NCBI RefSeq assembly: GCF_020085105.1
Contig: NC_058047.1
Location: 17,728,501-17,792,500, forward strand
Reading direction: 5' to 3'
Source: Siniperca chuatsi
Taxonomy: Eukaryota; Chordata; Actinopteri; Centrarchiformes; Sinipercidae
DNA length: 64,000 nucleotides
The notes below the pieces were generated by a model. It was not told where the DNA came from. It worked only from the letters and a program-made list of their open reading frames with translations, and searched no databases. Shown piece after piece: positions 1 to 14,000 of the stretch. A program made the position numbers and the translations under genes. Positions within the stretch are counted from its first letter, which is position 1. Each line of letters starts with the position of its first letter.

Positions 1-527
1 GAGCGTGCAAATCATCAACAGAGACCTTTAGCATCTCAACGCCCCCCCCCTCCACCTTTCTCACCTGATGCACACACACATGCACAAACAGGCATGAACG
101 CACAGTCCTCTAAACTAATACATGACAAATGAATAATAAACTGGGCCCCCAACTCTTACCACCTTCCAAACATGCCGCCCCTTACCCTTTCATCTCTCCT
201 GACTATCCTTCTCCACTGCTGTGACTTGTAGCCTCCAAAATTGAAATCTTAACCTTTCTCACAGCTGAGACTTTTGTCGCAGTTTGAAGGTGCTCAAAAA
301 AAAGTGTGATGCAGTGTGTGTGTGTGTGTCTGTATTTGTTTTCTGATCGCTCCTCTCCTCTTCCTCTCATGTCCTTCTCTGTCCTCTATTCTGTCCTTTC
401 CTTTCATCTCGTCACCCAGAACATAACAGCTCATTATATCATTTAGTCAAGCTGAGAATCCTCTTCTCTGAAACAGCAGGGACAACTTCTATCGTGAGTG
501 TCTTCTCTTTGTCCTCTAATCATTTAA

Positions 528-531
<4 letters not shown>

Positions 532-568
<37 letters not shown>
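532..568. repeat. (GT)n microsatellite
   Basis: Uninterrupted GT dinucleotides over about 37 bases. It is a simple repeat in non-coding DNA. Confidence 0.95.
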
Positions 569-570
<2 letters not shown>

Positions 571-3500
571 CTACTCCTACATGTATATGTCTCTTTTTTA
601 TTCTTACATACTGTACTTAAAGTTAGTTTCAGCAAGGTAAAATCCACTCTCACTGACATCCCAACTTGCAGAACTGTAATTAAACATCTTGGCCTGTTAT
701 TTCCCTCCAGGTTTTTCTATTTTCATACTAAAACTGCATTTTGTGATGGACCTTCCAGTTCAGACTGGAAAGTGGAATAGATCAAGGTTGAGAGAATCTG
801 GGACCTTGTTCAAAACTCAGCTTGATGCTTTCCATTGTATGTGTGTTCAGTGCATATATTTATGTGAGCTTTGGGGGTCTACTTACCTAGTAGGTGTGTA
901 TGCGTGTGCTTTTGTGTGTTGTGGAGAGACAGTATTCTCTGTGACTTTGAAGAATTATTCCAAAACTTTAAAAGCCATTCAGGCTGCAACGGTTCCCTGA
1001 AATTTTCTGTCACAGTACAGACATGCAGATTTTCAAACTTCTAACTCTGAGAGAAAGAAGGTGCACTTTTCTTCCTTGATTGATTTGCAAATTTGCTTTC
1101 CTTCTGTAAAGAAAGACATGCAGAGGCTTCTGAAACAGTGGTCTTCTTATCAAAGATGTTCACTCAAATAATCCACATCTATTGACAAGTGCAATGTTGT
1201 TCAGCAGGAATGTGTGGTTTAGGCTAACTCAAAGATGCATTGATGCAGCATGGATTTACAGCTCCTGCAACTGGCTTTGACTAGTCCTAAATGTGTCCCA
1301 AATGCACACATATAGCCCTCTTTTTCTGTATGTGTGTGATGTGTGTCTGCCAAAGCAACAACACCCAGACGTGCACCTCACCATAACAGTGGGGCTCCAT
1401 GAATACCAGAGCTGCCAGTGGAATATAGTATGCATCAGTGAACCTGACACCCAATGGACAGGTTGTGAGAAGTATGCAAATGATATAGCTTGGAGGCAAA
1501 TATGCTCCACTACCACACATCATACACATCATATCACACAGACATGCACAAATGGATAGGTGCTCACACATGCAAGCAAGTGCACACACAGACACACACA
1601 TTTATACACACAGTTGATTGCACAAATATTGTTGCTATGCTCAGATAAACAGGTGTCCTCACATGAGCACTCACAAAGATTCACAAACACACATGCACAC
1701 CTCCAGTTGTGGTGTGGTAGTTCTTGTGTATGCCGATAAAGTTGATGTTCATAGAGGCTCTGAGAAAGTTTAGAAATATTATGCTAAAAGGCAACATTTT
1801 CTGAAGAAAAGTGACGTGTGCTCACAGCAGAACATTTGCTGTTGAAGCATTTACATTTACAATACTGAAAGAAGTTGAAGTGGCACTTAAAATGGATGTG
1901 CTGGAAGAAGTCTAAGTTTCAGTTTAAGTTCAAGCACTAAGATGAATTGAACTAGTTATGATTGTTTTCATTTCAGTTTATGTATTATCTCTGCTGTCAT
2001 TGGATTGTAACATAAAGAATACCTTCAAGATTAATGACTTCCTTGAACTTTTATACATAAAGCCGAGCCATTTCTAAACAACAGATTAGTAGAACTCTTG
2101 TAAAGAAACATTTATATTGGAATATAAAAATAGTATCCATATTCTGTTTTCAGAGCAGCATAGATCAGAAGAGTCTTGTATTCCTGCTTGTGCACACTGT
2201 AAGAAAACAGAAGCCTTTGTTACACTTATTTCAGTTTACTCAAGCTTGTCTCCTTGGCAGTGACAGTTCTTCCTGTCAGGGATTTAAATCAGCCCTTGTT
2301 TGTCCCTTTGGGCTACAGGACGTGAGGTCTTTGTGTCCGGTGAATCACTATTGGGGACAAAAATGTCCCTTTCTGTATTGCTGGTGTTGACTAACCTGTT
2401 AATTAGCATTGATAATTAGTTCTCAACGTGTCAGTATAGTGACAGGACCTGTCACTGTCCCATATTGATGGCTTGAATGTCCCCTTGCTTGTCTCCTTGT
2501 TAACTCCCGTTCAATCTGGATGGCATTCTCTGCGTGTCTTGTCCATTTTACCACTGGGGGCCTTGTTTTCTGATTGTCACCTTGTCTGTCTGTCTGCCAG
2601 GACCAGGCACGAGGGACATGACGGTGAAAGCCGCTAAATGCCGTGCTGACAGTAAACAGCTGCAGTAAACAAGTAATGACGTCCCCATCCCCTTTGTCTC
2701 GTGTGTACCGTATCTCATCAGCGCCTAAGCTTACGTGCCCTTGAGCCATGAGAATGACCTGCTATTGATTAGACAAGACCGTTAGGTGTACCGAGATGTT
2801 AAAGAATACACCTCAGACGCCTCAGTGATAGGCAGGCAAGATGCTGACAGGCTGCATCTTCTGAAGTATTGTGTGAAACTGGCACATACACCTTAATGGA
2901 GCTGGTAAATGATTACATAATGATTATGATAATGCTTTGAAATCCAATTAAGTTGATGATACATTAAAAACAATATTATCAGTAGCAGTCTATGTGTTAA
3001 TTCAGAAGGCTGCCTAGATGTTGACTAAAGCAGCAGAAGTTTTCTACCACCCACCTCTGTAATCCAAGCTACAGCCCACTGACTGTTTCCTGGCTCTCAC
3101 ACACATCACTTCCTGCTGCAGCAGCAGCCTCGTTCCAGACCCTACGGTTTCCCCCGGCAACGGGCCAGACAGCAGTCAGGGCATTCTCTGTGTCTCTGAC
3201 CATTCACCCCATGGATGAAGTTCTCCTTCAGAAGCTGACCGTCCATCACAAAACCTCCTGTAATAGACGATGAGTCGTGACAAGCCAAGCTGAGAGGCCA
3301 TCTGCGCATGGTGGGGTCTGGGAGATATTTTTGTCGCTGAGCGTGCCTGGCCAAAGATCTCAGGACTGGCACCGAGCTCTGCTGATGAAAGAGAACAGAG
3401 GAAAACACCAAAAACTTTCCTGAGGTCAGAATGAAGACGTCAAGGATGCAGGGGGAGTGTGTTTGTTTATATTTAGTACACAGAGTGTGTGTTTATGTCC

Positions 3501-3582
3501 TTGTGCGTGAGTATCAGTGTATCACCTCTTAACAACTAGTAGTAAATTAATAACTACCTACATTCAAATCCTATGTGTTATT

Positions 3583-4160
3583 TTTAGCCATGCTAGCGAC
3601 ATGGCTCTACGGATGGGTATGTCAGTCTGTCTGTCAGTCAGTCGATCAGTTAGTTGGTCCACCACAGACTGAAATATATCAACAATTTTTGAATGGATTT
3701 CCGTGAAATTTTGTACAGACTTTCATGGTTCCCAGAGGATGAATGCTAATGACTTTGATGTTCCCCTGACTTTTAGTGTAGCACCACCAACTGGTCAAAG
3801 TTTTCACTTATATAGAGACATATTTCAATATCTACTAGATGAATTCCCATTACATTTGGTACACACATTCATGTCCCCCTCATGATGAACTGTAATAACT
3901 TTGGTGATCACTTAACTTAGGCTACATACTTGCAAAACTAAAGACATTCACATCAGCCTCAGCTGTACATTGTATTTATTGCTAATTAGCAAAAATTTGC
4001 ATGGTAACATGCTAAACTAAGATGGTGAACATGGTGAACATTATACCTGCTAAAGATCAGCATGTTAGCATTGTCTTTGTGAGATAGCATGTTGATGTTA
4101 GCATTTAGCTCAAAGCACAGCTGTGCTGCTAACACGGCTGCAGACGTTTAGTCTTGTTTA
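3583..4160 (+). repeat. Dispersed fish repeat, copy 1 (pairs with 13488-14010)
   Basis: This block aligns over its whole length with 13488-14010 in the same orientation. Both copies open with TTTTTAGCCATGCTAGC. Both then have an 'actgaaatat.tcaacaa' block, an 'acacacattcatgtcccc' type block, a series of GTTAGCATGCTAA-like words, and a 'agcacagctgtgctgct' type end before 'tagtcttgtt'. I recognise it as a high-copy dispersed repeat of percomorph genomes. No coding capacity is visible, and I cannot assign a superfamily. Confidence 0.8.
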
Positions 4161-6738
4161 GAACTATTATGCATTACAATTAGCATAAAAGCAAGATTCA
4201 GAAGGACGTAACCTTAGTTTGTTCATCTGTAGTTTTATCTCAACCTAATCAGTATCATCAGCTAGCAGTAATGAGACAGATTGTGAGGCCCACACACACA
4301 CACACACACTCACAGCAAGTCTGGCCTGATGCAGGACTCAGACAAACAGCCAGATGGGGTGTAAACATAGACTCTGGAGTCATGTGGAGAGCGTTGCCAT
4401 CAGCCTGCCGGGTGAAGAATGAAGTCCTGTGCAGACTCCCAAACATACGCAAAAATGCACCCTCAAAGGCCAAGGTGACAGACTCACTACAGAGGGGATT
4501 ACTTGCATATTTACAGACCTAACTTGCCAGGTATACCCTTGTGTTTGTGTATGTGTATGTGTGTGTTGCTTGAGGTATGACAAACTTTAAAGCCTGAAGT
4601 GTACGCCCAGACAGCCCGTTCAAAGAAAGGATGGATGGTTTACAAGTTAACAGCTTTTGGACAATAGATTTTCACCTTTGTAGCAACCAGGATTTATGTA
4701 GCTCGGGTTATTTTGTGATCATTATGAGAAATTGGAAAATAAAAATGACTGAATCTTTAAAAAAAAAAATCTTTTTCTGTATGCCAGTTGTTTCAATCAC
4801 ACGGTTGTGACAGATAGATTGTCCAGCAGATGACAGGCCATATCTGAGTATCAACAAGGTAATGACAGGGGAAAGTGACAGATTATGTCTCTGTGTTGCT
4901 CCATCAAGCTCCAACCTGGTGAAGAATGGAGGTAGCTAAACATCAATGCCACAAGATAGGAAAAAACCAGTATGTTTTTGTTTATTTTGTGTTGTGTTGG
5001 GATCTATATGAACAGTATGTATGTACATTCTGTGTAGATGGAGGATGATGGAATAAGGACGATGAACATATGTCTAAAAGCGTGGATAGATAGATTGGCA
5101 GCTGATTTTGATGGTGTTTTTCAGTCCACTCGCTTCATTGACTAGATGAAATTTACTTCTGTTAGCGACATTGTTCTTATTTATCTGTATTTACTATATC
5201 CTCACTCTTGGTGATTGGAAACATTGTTGGCATTCTGCGGTTCCCTACTTACATTATCTGAACCAGATTGTCATCATTACTTGCTCTGCTAGCCTAATGA
5301 TCACAGGCTTAGCAACAGCACTCATAGACACTCAGCTGTTTTATAAAAGCAGTGAAGTTATTGATATTGTCCCTAATGTAGTGAGGGACAACTGGGCAGG
5401 GGGATGATGTGTGCGCTCACCTCTGAATTTAAATAAGGCCTTGGTGAATAAGTAATTGCTTTTGTGTGATTCATAACAGCATCATGCATTTGGCTGATGT
5501 GAGTGAAATGCAGTTGATTTAGACTCACTTAATTCAGAATGCAATGTGCTGTACCTTCAGGATTTACACTGCTCATTTCTCAAGTCGCTAGTCCCTAGTT
5601 ATTTACTGTACCTCACTGAGTGTGTTGGTGATGACAGAGGGGATGTTTTTAAGACTTTTTTTCAAATATTACTTTCTGTTAAATGTGTCCCAAAACTAAG
5701 TTGTGATTTAGTGGTTTGAATGTGTCATTCAAACATACATCACAGATATTAAAAATTATGAATGTCTTCCATCTTCATTCGTTTTTTACCTGTTACCGTT
5801 TGTTAGAAACTTTACTTTGCAGAATTTTTAGCTTTATTTAAGGCTGTGGGCCATTTTACTCCCTCCTAGCATTGTTCTTTTTTTGTATTTTCTTACCCTT
5901 ACCCTTCATACACCCCTTTTTTTACAACAAACATTTTGACTTGTCATAGCTGTAAAAGCACAAGCAGAACTAATAACAATAACAATGGGTCCATTCCATA
6001 AAATATTGCAATGCAGTGCAAATACAGTCATTTAGTAATGTTATTAGTTACGCCTGTGTTTGACAAGTCAAAATGTCTGCTGTAAAAAGGTCCCTTCTAC
6101 TTCTAAAGCAATATTAACTGATTTTGGCCACTTGGGGACAGCACAGCAAGCTGTAAACACAACATTGACATATTATTACCTTATAAAACATAAACATGTT
6201 AGCAAACAGTTGCCTATTTACACATCCAGCAAACACAGAGCAACATTAACAACATGCTTCTGACCATCTGAAGTCCAAAATTCACTCTCTTTTAGCTAGT
6301 TTCTTTAGTTTTTGGTCAACTCCTGAGGGAAATATTTTGCTCTTTAGCTGCTAAATGCTCCACTATGTTCACCAGCTAGTCGCTAACTTTGTCTGTCTGT
6401 TGTTTGGTGCAGTACAGGTAGCATACAATGGTTTTATCAATGCTTTTTAGCTAACAACAGCTGTTAAGAGCATTGCGATTAAACAAAACCGTAAAGTTAC
6501 GCATGTAAAACCAAAACAATTAGCTGAAAGATGCTAAAATGCTCTGTTGAATGGAGAGACACGGCAGAGTGATAATTCTCTGTGTAGCTTTAAGTTTCAC
6601 TCCACAATGCAATGCAATGGCTCTGCGCCTCCCCAAAGAGGCCACTATCCAGTTTGGGAACCACTGATGTAGAAATGTTTTGACCGATGTTACCTGAGGC
6701 TCATCCAAAGACAATTAGCTTTAACTCCCTGTCCTCAG

Positions 6739-7113
6739 ACATGAAACTGGGCAGGAATGTGGCTCGAACCTTCCTGGATTACTACAAACTCAACAACCTC
6801 ATCAAGGACAACAAACCAACTGACATTCAAAGGTAACGCAGTATAGCATTGTGAATAAATAAATATGAAATTAAATCAATTATCCAAATATGATTTTCAT
6901 TTTACATGTTGTTCATACTCAAGCAAATTAATGTATTTTTGTTTAGCTATTTCCTGTACTATATCGTACCATATCAGGCATTCATATTAATATGTTTTTA
7001 TCTCCAGTTCTGAGGCGAAGTCCCACACAGGTGACGGTAACGGAAAGGGCAATGGTGTTGGCAGAGACGCAGCAGACAGAGAGAGGGAGAAGAGCCAGGG
7101 TGTCAGGCACTAG
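6739..7113 (+). CDS. Last two coding exons of an unrecognised gene
   Basis: Two exons can be seen: 6739-6832 and 7008-7113. The first follows a pyrimidine-rich tract ending in CAG (6738) and reads MKLGRNVARTFLDYYKLNNL then an Ile-Lys-Asp-Asn-Lys stretch, ending in phase 2 before a GTAACG donor. The second follows TATCTCCAG and restores the frame. It codes for a Gly/Asn/Asp/Lys-rich hydrophilic tail ending in GVRH and a TAG at 7111-7113. An AATAAA at 7421-7426 fits a 3' end. The helical, basic first exon and low-complexity tail suggest the cytosolic C-terminus of a larger protein. I do not recognise the family, and I found no upstream exons in 1-6738. It lies about 0.9 kb upstream of spata6l on the same strand, but the polyA signal between them argues for a separate gene. 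Confidence 0.55.
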
Positions 7114-7420
7114 ACAGACAGACGGACGCAGACTGAGCATGTATAAAATGCGGAGCACCGTAGCAGGAGGATCCTTCACACTTCATTGCCGTTAGAAGCG
7201 CCACATCTCCCTGGCTATAAAGACTTATTTTCACAGATTTGTAACAGTGGGATGACTGGTACTTGCAGAGCTAAAATCAGAGTCCTCCTGGGTTATTTGA
7301 CTATAAACTACAAAATGTGTGTGACTTTAAAATGTGGACAATTGAAAGCCAAGGAAAGACAGACTGGTAACACATCTGAGGCCTTCATTCAGCAGCTCCT
7401 TTTTTGTTTATACAGTAGTA

Positions 7421-7426
7421 AATAAA
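7421..7426 (+). other. Polyadenylation signal AATAAA
   Basis: A canonical AATAAA lies about 310 bases after the TAG at 7111-7113, a plausible 3' end for the unrecognised gene. There is no experimental evidence in the sequence itself. Confidence 0.45.
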
Positions 7427-8031
<605 letters not shown>

Positions 8032-11000
8032 ATGGCTTCAACGAAGAAGAAGCTCTCCTTCTCTAAAGTGCATCAAAGGTCTCTGAAATGTACCGTATAC
8101 TTGGACATTCAGAAAGTAAGTGCGTCCTAAACTGACCAGGGCTGGTAACGTCACTGTAGCTTAGTTAACGTAAGCTAGCTAACGAGTTTACATCCTTTTC
8201 CCTTTAACGTTCCCCAACTACCGTTAATGCTAACTAAGGTTAGATTATCCTGATAAATAGGTTTAAATGTTGTAGACAGATGTAACTAATTTACTTAGTT
8301 CACAAGAAATGCCTTTTCCTAAATCCTCCTGAACATTAAGAATTTTATCGAGCATGCTGTAACTTAACCTAGTAGCTAACTTTTACCAGTTTGATCCATT
8401 TGGACTAATCTGAATAAACCGTTAGACGTCGTGATGATGACGACATGAACGTGTTTAAAATAAAATCTTAGCTAGCTAACCTAGCTAACTATTCAATATT
8501 CACTATCAAACATTTACCCGAAATTTTTTTTTTTTTCCTGGACTTCATGTGGATGGCATTATTAGTTAATTATGGGGGCAAAATAAACTTATTTAACTAA
8601 CGTTAGTGCTTTTTTTAATAGTTTGTTGTAACTATAGTGTTTTTATTTCTGCAGTTCACAAAGACAGAGCCAGCTGAGATATTTTCTGTAGCCAATTTAT
8701 TTTTTGCTTTCTTACTCCACTCATTAACTAACAATATGCCCACAAATATTGATCCAAATGGTTAAAATGTAAAGCACAGTTAAGTTACAGCCACTTTGAG
8801 CGTACAGATTTTTAAATGTTATGTTTCCTTTAATGTGCAGTATCTGTGGATTAGTTGTAAGCTGATTTGGTCTCATTTCCACTTGGTATACCAAAGTAAA
8901 TTCAACTTAAATAGTTTTGCAGATTAAAAATAAAAATTAAATCATGAACTTTATTATGCTAGTTGGTAGCAGTAAAAAGGTCCTACTGATATTGATACTT
9001 CCTCAGAGGCTTGTACACCTGTGGCTTCTATAGCTGATTTTTAAAATTTTAAACTTTAAACCCATTCATGCTGTCATTATGTATTCAAAGTTACATGTGC
9101 CATTTTTAACAGGGCTCAATTATTTCTAATAAAGTGAAAAAAAAATGTGTTAGGAAAGGCTCTTTTTGTCATAAGATGGAAAGAAATCTGCCAATAAAGG
9201 ACACATACAACTGTAGTCACCTAATTACCCTGTTTGTGTGCAGGTCACATGTCCAGGAGTGCTCCTGTCTAAAAAGAACGATATCTACCTCAGCGTGTGT
9301 ATCATGGGTCAGTACAGGAAGACTCCCTGTTTGCCACCTGTGTTCCCTTTACTCTTCCACCACAAAATGGTATTTGTCAAGGTGAGAATTATAAGTATGT
9401 ATTACAGGAATCAGAGCTGCCTCCATCACTTAGGCACAAGATGTAGAATAACTTTTTTTTCCCAGATTTGGCGAGAGAGATGGTTGGACTATTGGCATAT
9501 TTTTCCAATATCAAAAATGAATGCACGTCTTCATGTCACATCCCAGACCTTATGTTGGCTCCTACTAACACCTATACATTGTACCTTTATCTACAAAAGA
9601 CTAATGGTCAAGAAATCTCCATCCTAGCAGTTGTTTTCTCTTTTTTTGTTTCTATTTGAATCCTCACCAATCAACCAAACTTTATTTCTAAAGCACCTTC
9701 CAACAACTGAAGCTGAACCAAAGTGCTGTACAACATTAAAAACAAGATATAAAATAATAATGATAATAACAAATAATAATAAAGTACAAATACGTCAGCT
9801 TATGACTTCTGTTCTTCTCTCTTCTACTCTCTCTTTTTTTTTAAACTGAGGATTTAAACCAGGCCTTCTTTTCCCTGGGGAGAATGGCAGAGTTAGATAC
9901 TGGGCTGTCTGTCTCATCTTGTTATAAGTATTGATTTGCTTTGTCTGTACTCTCTCTGTTTTACCAGACTTTCCCCGGCATTGTTGACCCTGCTGATGTA
10001 GCTGACCTCCTCGAAGGTAAACGGCCGCCTGGGATTTGCTTCCTCATCTCTTCGTCCTGCATCCTCTGCTATGCAAGCTTATAGGCTATTAGCTGGGATA
10101 CTGATCATTAGCTCACAGTGTATTTGTGCTTTCCTTCCTCTTAGCTGACACAACATCTTTTGAGCTGATTCAGTTGGTGCCTCCAGGTATGCTTTCTGAT
10201 GATGCCATATGGGCATGTTAAGTCCCAACTCTATCTAGTCATTACACTGCAAAAACAGGATCTCTAACTTGGATTGTGAGTATGTGTGTGTTCTTGTTTA
10301 CTGTCTGTCTGTGTATGATTTTTAGAGGGTGAGATCCTAGCCACGATGGAGGAAAGCAGCAGAGATTTCCTGTACCCTGGTCCCAGACTGAGCTCCAGAG
10401 AAGGAGCTGCAGAGAGAGAGATACTGTTGAGGAGATCCTCCTCATTTCCTGTAGGCTGTTTTCCATTTATTCCTTTTATTTATTTATTAATCCTCCTTCC
10501 AACACCTGCACCCATATTCATCTAACTTCTAAGAATTACACTTAAGAAAGCTCTAAAGAGTCAACTGAGGAGTAAAAAAGTTATTTGCTGAGTGTGAGCA
10601 ATAAGACACATTTATCAAGTGACTTACTCCAACTCACAGCACAGTGTAAATCAGAGATATGGATTTACCCTACATCTGCCATATTGTACATTCTTTTTAA
10701 AGAGTAGTATGTTATTCTGCAAAAACATATATAATTAAAAGATTTTTAGGGGAGAAATAATAGGAAATTGGCTGAAATTGAAACAAAATCTGCTGTTGGT
10801 ACATCAGAGAAATCGTATAATAAGGAGAAATGAGTACCACATTAACAAGTGGCGACAATAAAGATGCAAAGTGATTGCAAACAAAATCAATGTCAGATTT
10901 ATTCTTGTTTAATGCAAAAAAGGTATAAGTGTTGTAAGATCCTATTAAATGTTCAAATCAAATTCAAATAATAGGCTAAAACTACTCTATTCTTAAATTG

Positions 11001-14000
11001 ATTGATTGTGACGAATGATATTTTGTACAATCACACAGAAAACAGAGGTGTGCTCGCCTCTGTTTCTGTACTGCAGTCATCTAGGATCTACTCATCTAGG
11101 AGACCAATGGAGCTCTCCTAAATTCAAGAATATTTTCAAATTGTAAGAAATTTGATAAATGACTTTTATTCTTAAATTAGCAGGTAGGAGTAAAAGTAAA
11201 GCATTTTTACTTTCTTCTTTCACTTCAGTCCAAATTTTACTTTTAGCAGTTTGATAAATATGGGCCCAGGTGTAACAAATATATTTCAAGCTTGCAAGGG
11301 TACCTGAGCTACTGCACACTGTTGAATTAGTTAAAGGAGGGATGTCAGTTTAAACATTGCTCACATTTCATAGCGACCCCACATTGTGCTCGCCATGTGA
11401 TCCAGCTTGATTGGCACCAATATTATTCATAGACTGGAGAAGATTGTTGCTTTCTTTAAGTGAGTCTCCTCCTAATCTCTGTGGCTCATATGTCTGAGCA
11501 CATGACGGACAGGTACACTACCAAGATAACCAATTCAAAAGCACTGTCTCGTCTTAGACAAAGTAAAGTAGTTTATTCAGAAAAGATAGCATTTTTCCAT
11601 ATAGAGCTGTCAACCTATTCAGACAGAAAAACAAATCGGAGAACTTCCTCTCTTTTTGTCGTTTTTGCCTTTTCCTCCTCCTCTTATATTATCACTTTCT
11701 CTCCCTACCTCCGCCTCCTTTCATTCCTTCATCTCTCCGTGACTGTGGGTTGCTTTTCTATCCTCACCTTGTCCTCTGAGGCACTAACTGGCGTATTGAA
11801 ATGTCTTTAAACACCATTCCCCTCACTGTTGCTTTTATGTGTTTGTGTTTGAGGCCTACATAGCAATTTAGATGTCTCTCTCCAAATGCCATATTATTTA
11901 AACATCACTGGAGACTTTCTCTTTTCTGCAATTTGTTTTTCTCAAGCCAGGCATAGATTGAAGATTTGTGGTTGTAAATTGTTGTTCCAAGCAGTGCCGT
12001 TATCTGTCCTTTTATCTTCATCTCCCTGTTAAAGTTGTTGTGTTTGTTCCTATTGTCCCTCTCCCTCTAGGGAATCTCCCCCAAAGTGGAGTTTGCCACG
12101 ACATCAGTCATAGAAGTGAGTGATGGGAGAGAAAGCTGGCCTGCCTCACCTGTAAGTGTGTCCTTTTATTACATTTCATCGGTCTGTGCATAGCCACACA
12201 CACTGTATGTTCAGCTTTATGTCTGTATGTCTGTCATTATACATACATTTTGTTGTCTGTTCATGGTCTTTTCTGAACAGCTTAGACAAAATTTAAATAG
12301 TTTAAATCCAAGTCAAGTAAACAGTGTGTTTTTTGGCTTGTGTGACAAAATGTCTGGAATTTGAACTCATCACAGCTACATACAGCATTACTGAGTAAGT
12401 GTTGACCAAAGGTAGAACAGTGAACAGTTCATCTCTAGAGGGCTCTAATGAGTGGTATCACTCGCCATCAGATTTGTCTGTTTCCACCATACATACCCAT
12501 CTTCTATTGTTGCCATGGCTACTGCATCTATCTATCCATACTGGCAGTGTTTCAAGGGTATCTGTTCTCTCCTTGTGAATGTAATTATGGAGAGTCAGAT
12601 CTGTGATGCTGATAGTGAGGCTTCTCTCACATCTCCAACTAGCTGGGAGTTTACACAATGTTTGTCACAGAACCAGTCAGTCAGTCATTTTTTTACATTG
12701 ACTATCCAAGATGAGGGTCACCTGTACCTCTGCCACTGTGTCCTTGTGGACTTTAAAGGGTAACTCTGCTCAGCTGCATAAAATCACATTTTATGTTTTG
12801 AAGAATTTTCTGACTCTTTTCTCTCTTGTCTTCCTCTGTCTCTTCTTTTCCTTTTATGTGCATTTAATTTCCTCTTTCATGGTCTTGTGTGAATCTGCAT
12901 ACATGTGTGTAAGGTGTGTGCAAAGGTAAGCAGATGGATACTGGGAGGGTAGAAGAATGCTCCAATTCTAGATTGAAAAAGAGTGTTACTTACAAAAACC
13001 CAGTGAGAGTGAAAATCTTTCACAAACAGTCCTGTTTGCAACATATGATCCATCAGACAGCGGTTGGCATGTTGTGCCAAAAACACTAGGTTTCCCAGGT
13101 GCAGTAACCTAAGCTAAACTATTTGTTTAAATGGGATGTCATTGACAGCGAAGCAGATTGTCAGAGTGTTCTCCTGGCCCCTCAGGGGGATGTCAGGATC
13201 AGAGCACCGCTGTGGCTGTCAGACAGTAGAATTTCTCTATTTTCTCTCTCCTAATGGGTCTTCAGCATAGGCATTTCCCTGACTGCCTGCCCGCCCAGCT
13301 GACAAACCATATCCAGTTTAGAGATTTAGAGTGATAGCAACTTCCGAAAAGCCTCTGAAACTATAGTGACGAATATACACACAGCTTTTGGCAATGTCTT
13401 ACTCTTTTTTTTTTTTTTTCAGCAGATTTTTTGGTGTTCTTATCTTTTGTTTTCTTACTCTCACTACCATTTTATTCCAAAAGTCATTTTTAGCCATGCT
13501 AGCAGCATGGGGTGGCAATGTTGGTCAGTTGGTCCGTCTCTCTGTCAGCTTTTCAGCCCACCACTTTAGTTCGACTGAAATATCTCAACAATTGTTGGAT
13601 GGAATGCCACGAAATTTGTTACACACATTCACGTCCCCCTCAAGATCAATTGTAATCACTCTGGTGAGGTTTTTCATCTAGCACCATCTTCTGGTCAAAT
13701 TCTTTGATTTGATTATTTTATTTTTTGTCAGATACTTTGGTTAAATACCTGCAGAACAAAATACATTCCCATCAACCTCAGGTGTACTTTGTGTTTAGTA
13801 CTGATGTAAATGTTAGCATGCTAAAATGTGAAACTAAGACAGTTTTGTGGTAAAGATTACACCTGCTTAGTGTCAGAATGTTCGCATTGTCATTGTGCGC
13901 ATGTTAGTATCATGGATGTGATTAGCATGCTGAAGTTAGCATTTAGCCTAAAGCACTGCTGTGCAGCCTCACAGAGCCGCTAACATAGCTGTAGACTCTT

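Larger units (their letters stand above)
1..6738. other. Gene-free stretch upstream of an unrecognised gene
   Basis: I see no exon here that I can support. The stretch holds a (GT)n microsatellite near 532-568, CA/GT-rich low-complexity sequence at about 1290-1710, a dispersed repeat at 3583-4160 (listed separately) and otherwise AT-rich unique sequence. Open frames here are short, lack plausible splice contexts and do not resemble known proteins. It may be intron or upstream sequence of the gene whose last exons lie at 6739-7113. Confidence 0.6.

Noticed and set aside
3133-3411. Possible exon (TLRFPPATGQTAV...) after a TTCCAG
   Set aside because: The frame closes at a TGA without a donor in phase, and I recognise no protein similarity on either strand.
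5171-5407. Hydrophobic open frame of 78 codons
   Set aside because: There is no start context, splice signals or family resemblance; the composition fits random AT-rich sequence.
11460-11810. Plus-strand open frame of 116 codons in spata6l intron 5
   Set aside because: It is C/T-rich sequence giving Ser/Leu/Phe-rich translation and matches no SPATA6-family segment; inclusion would disrupt the family alignment.
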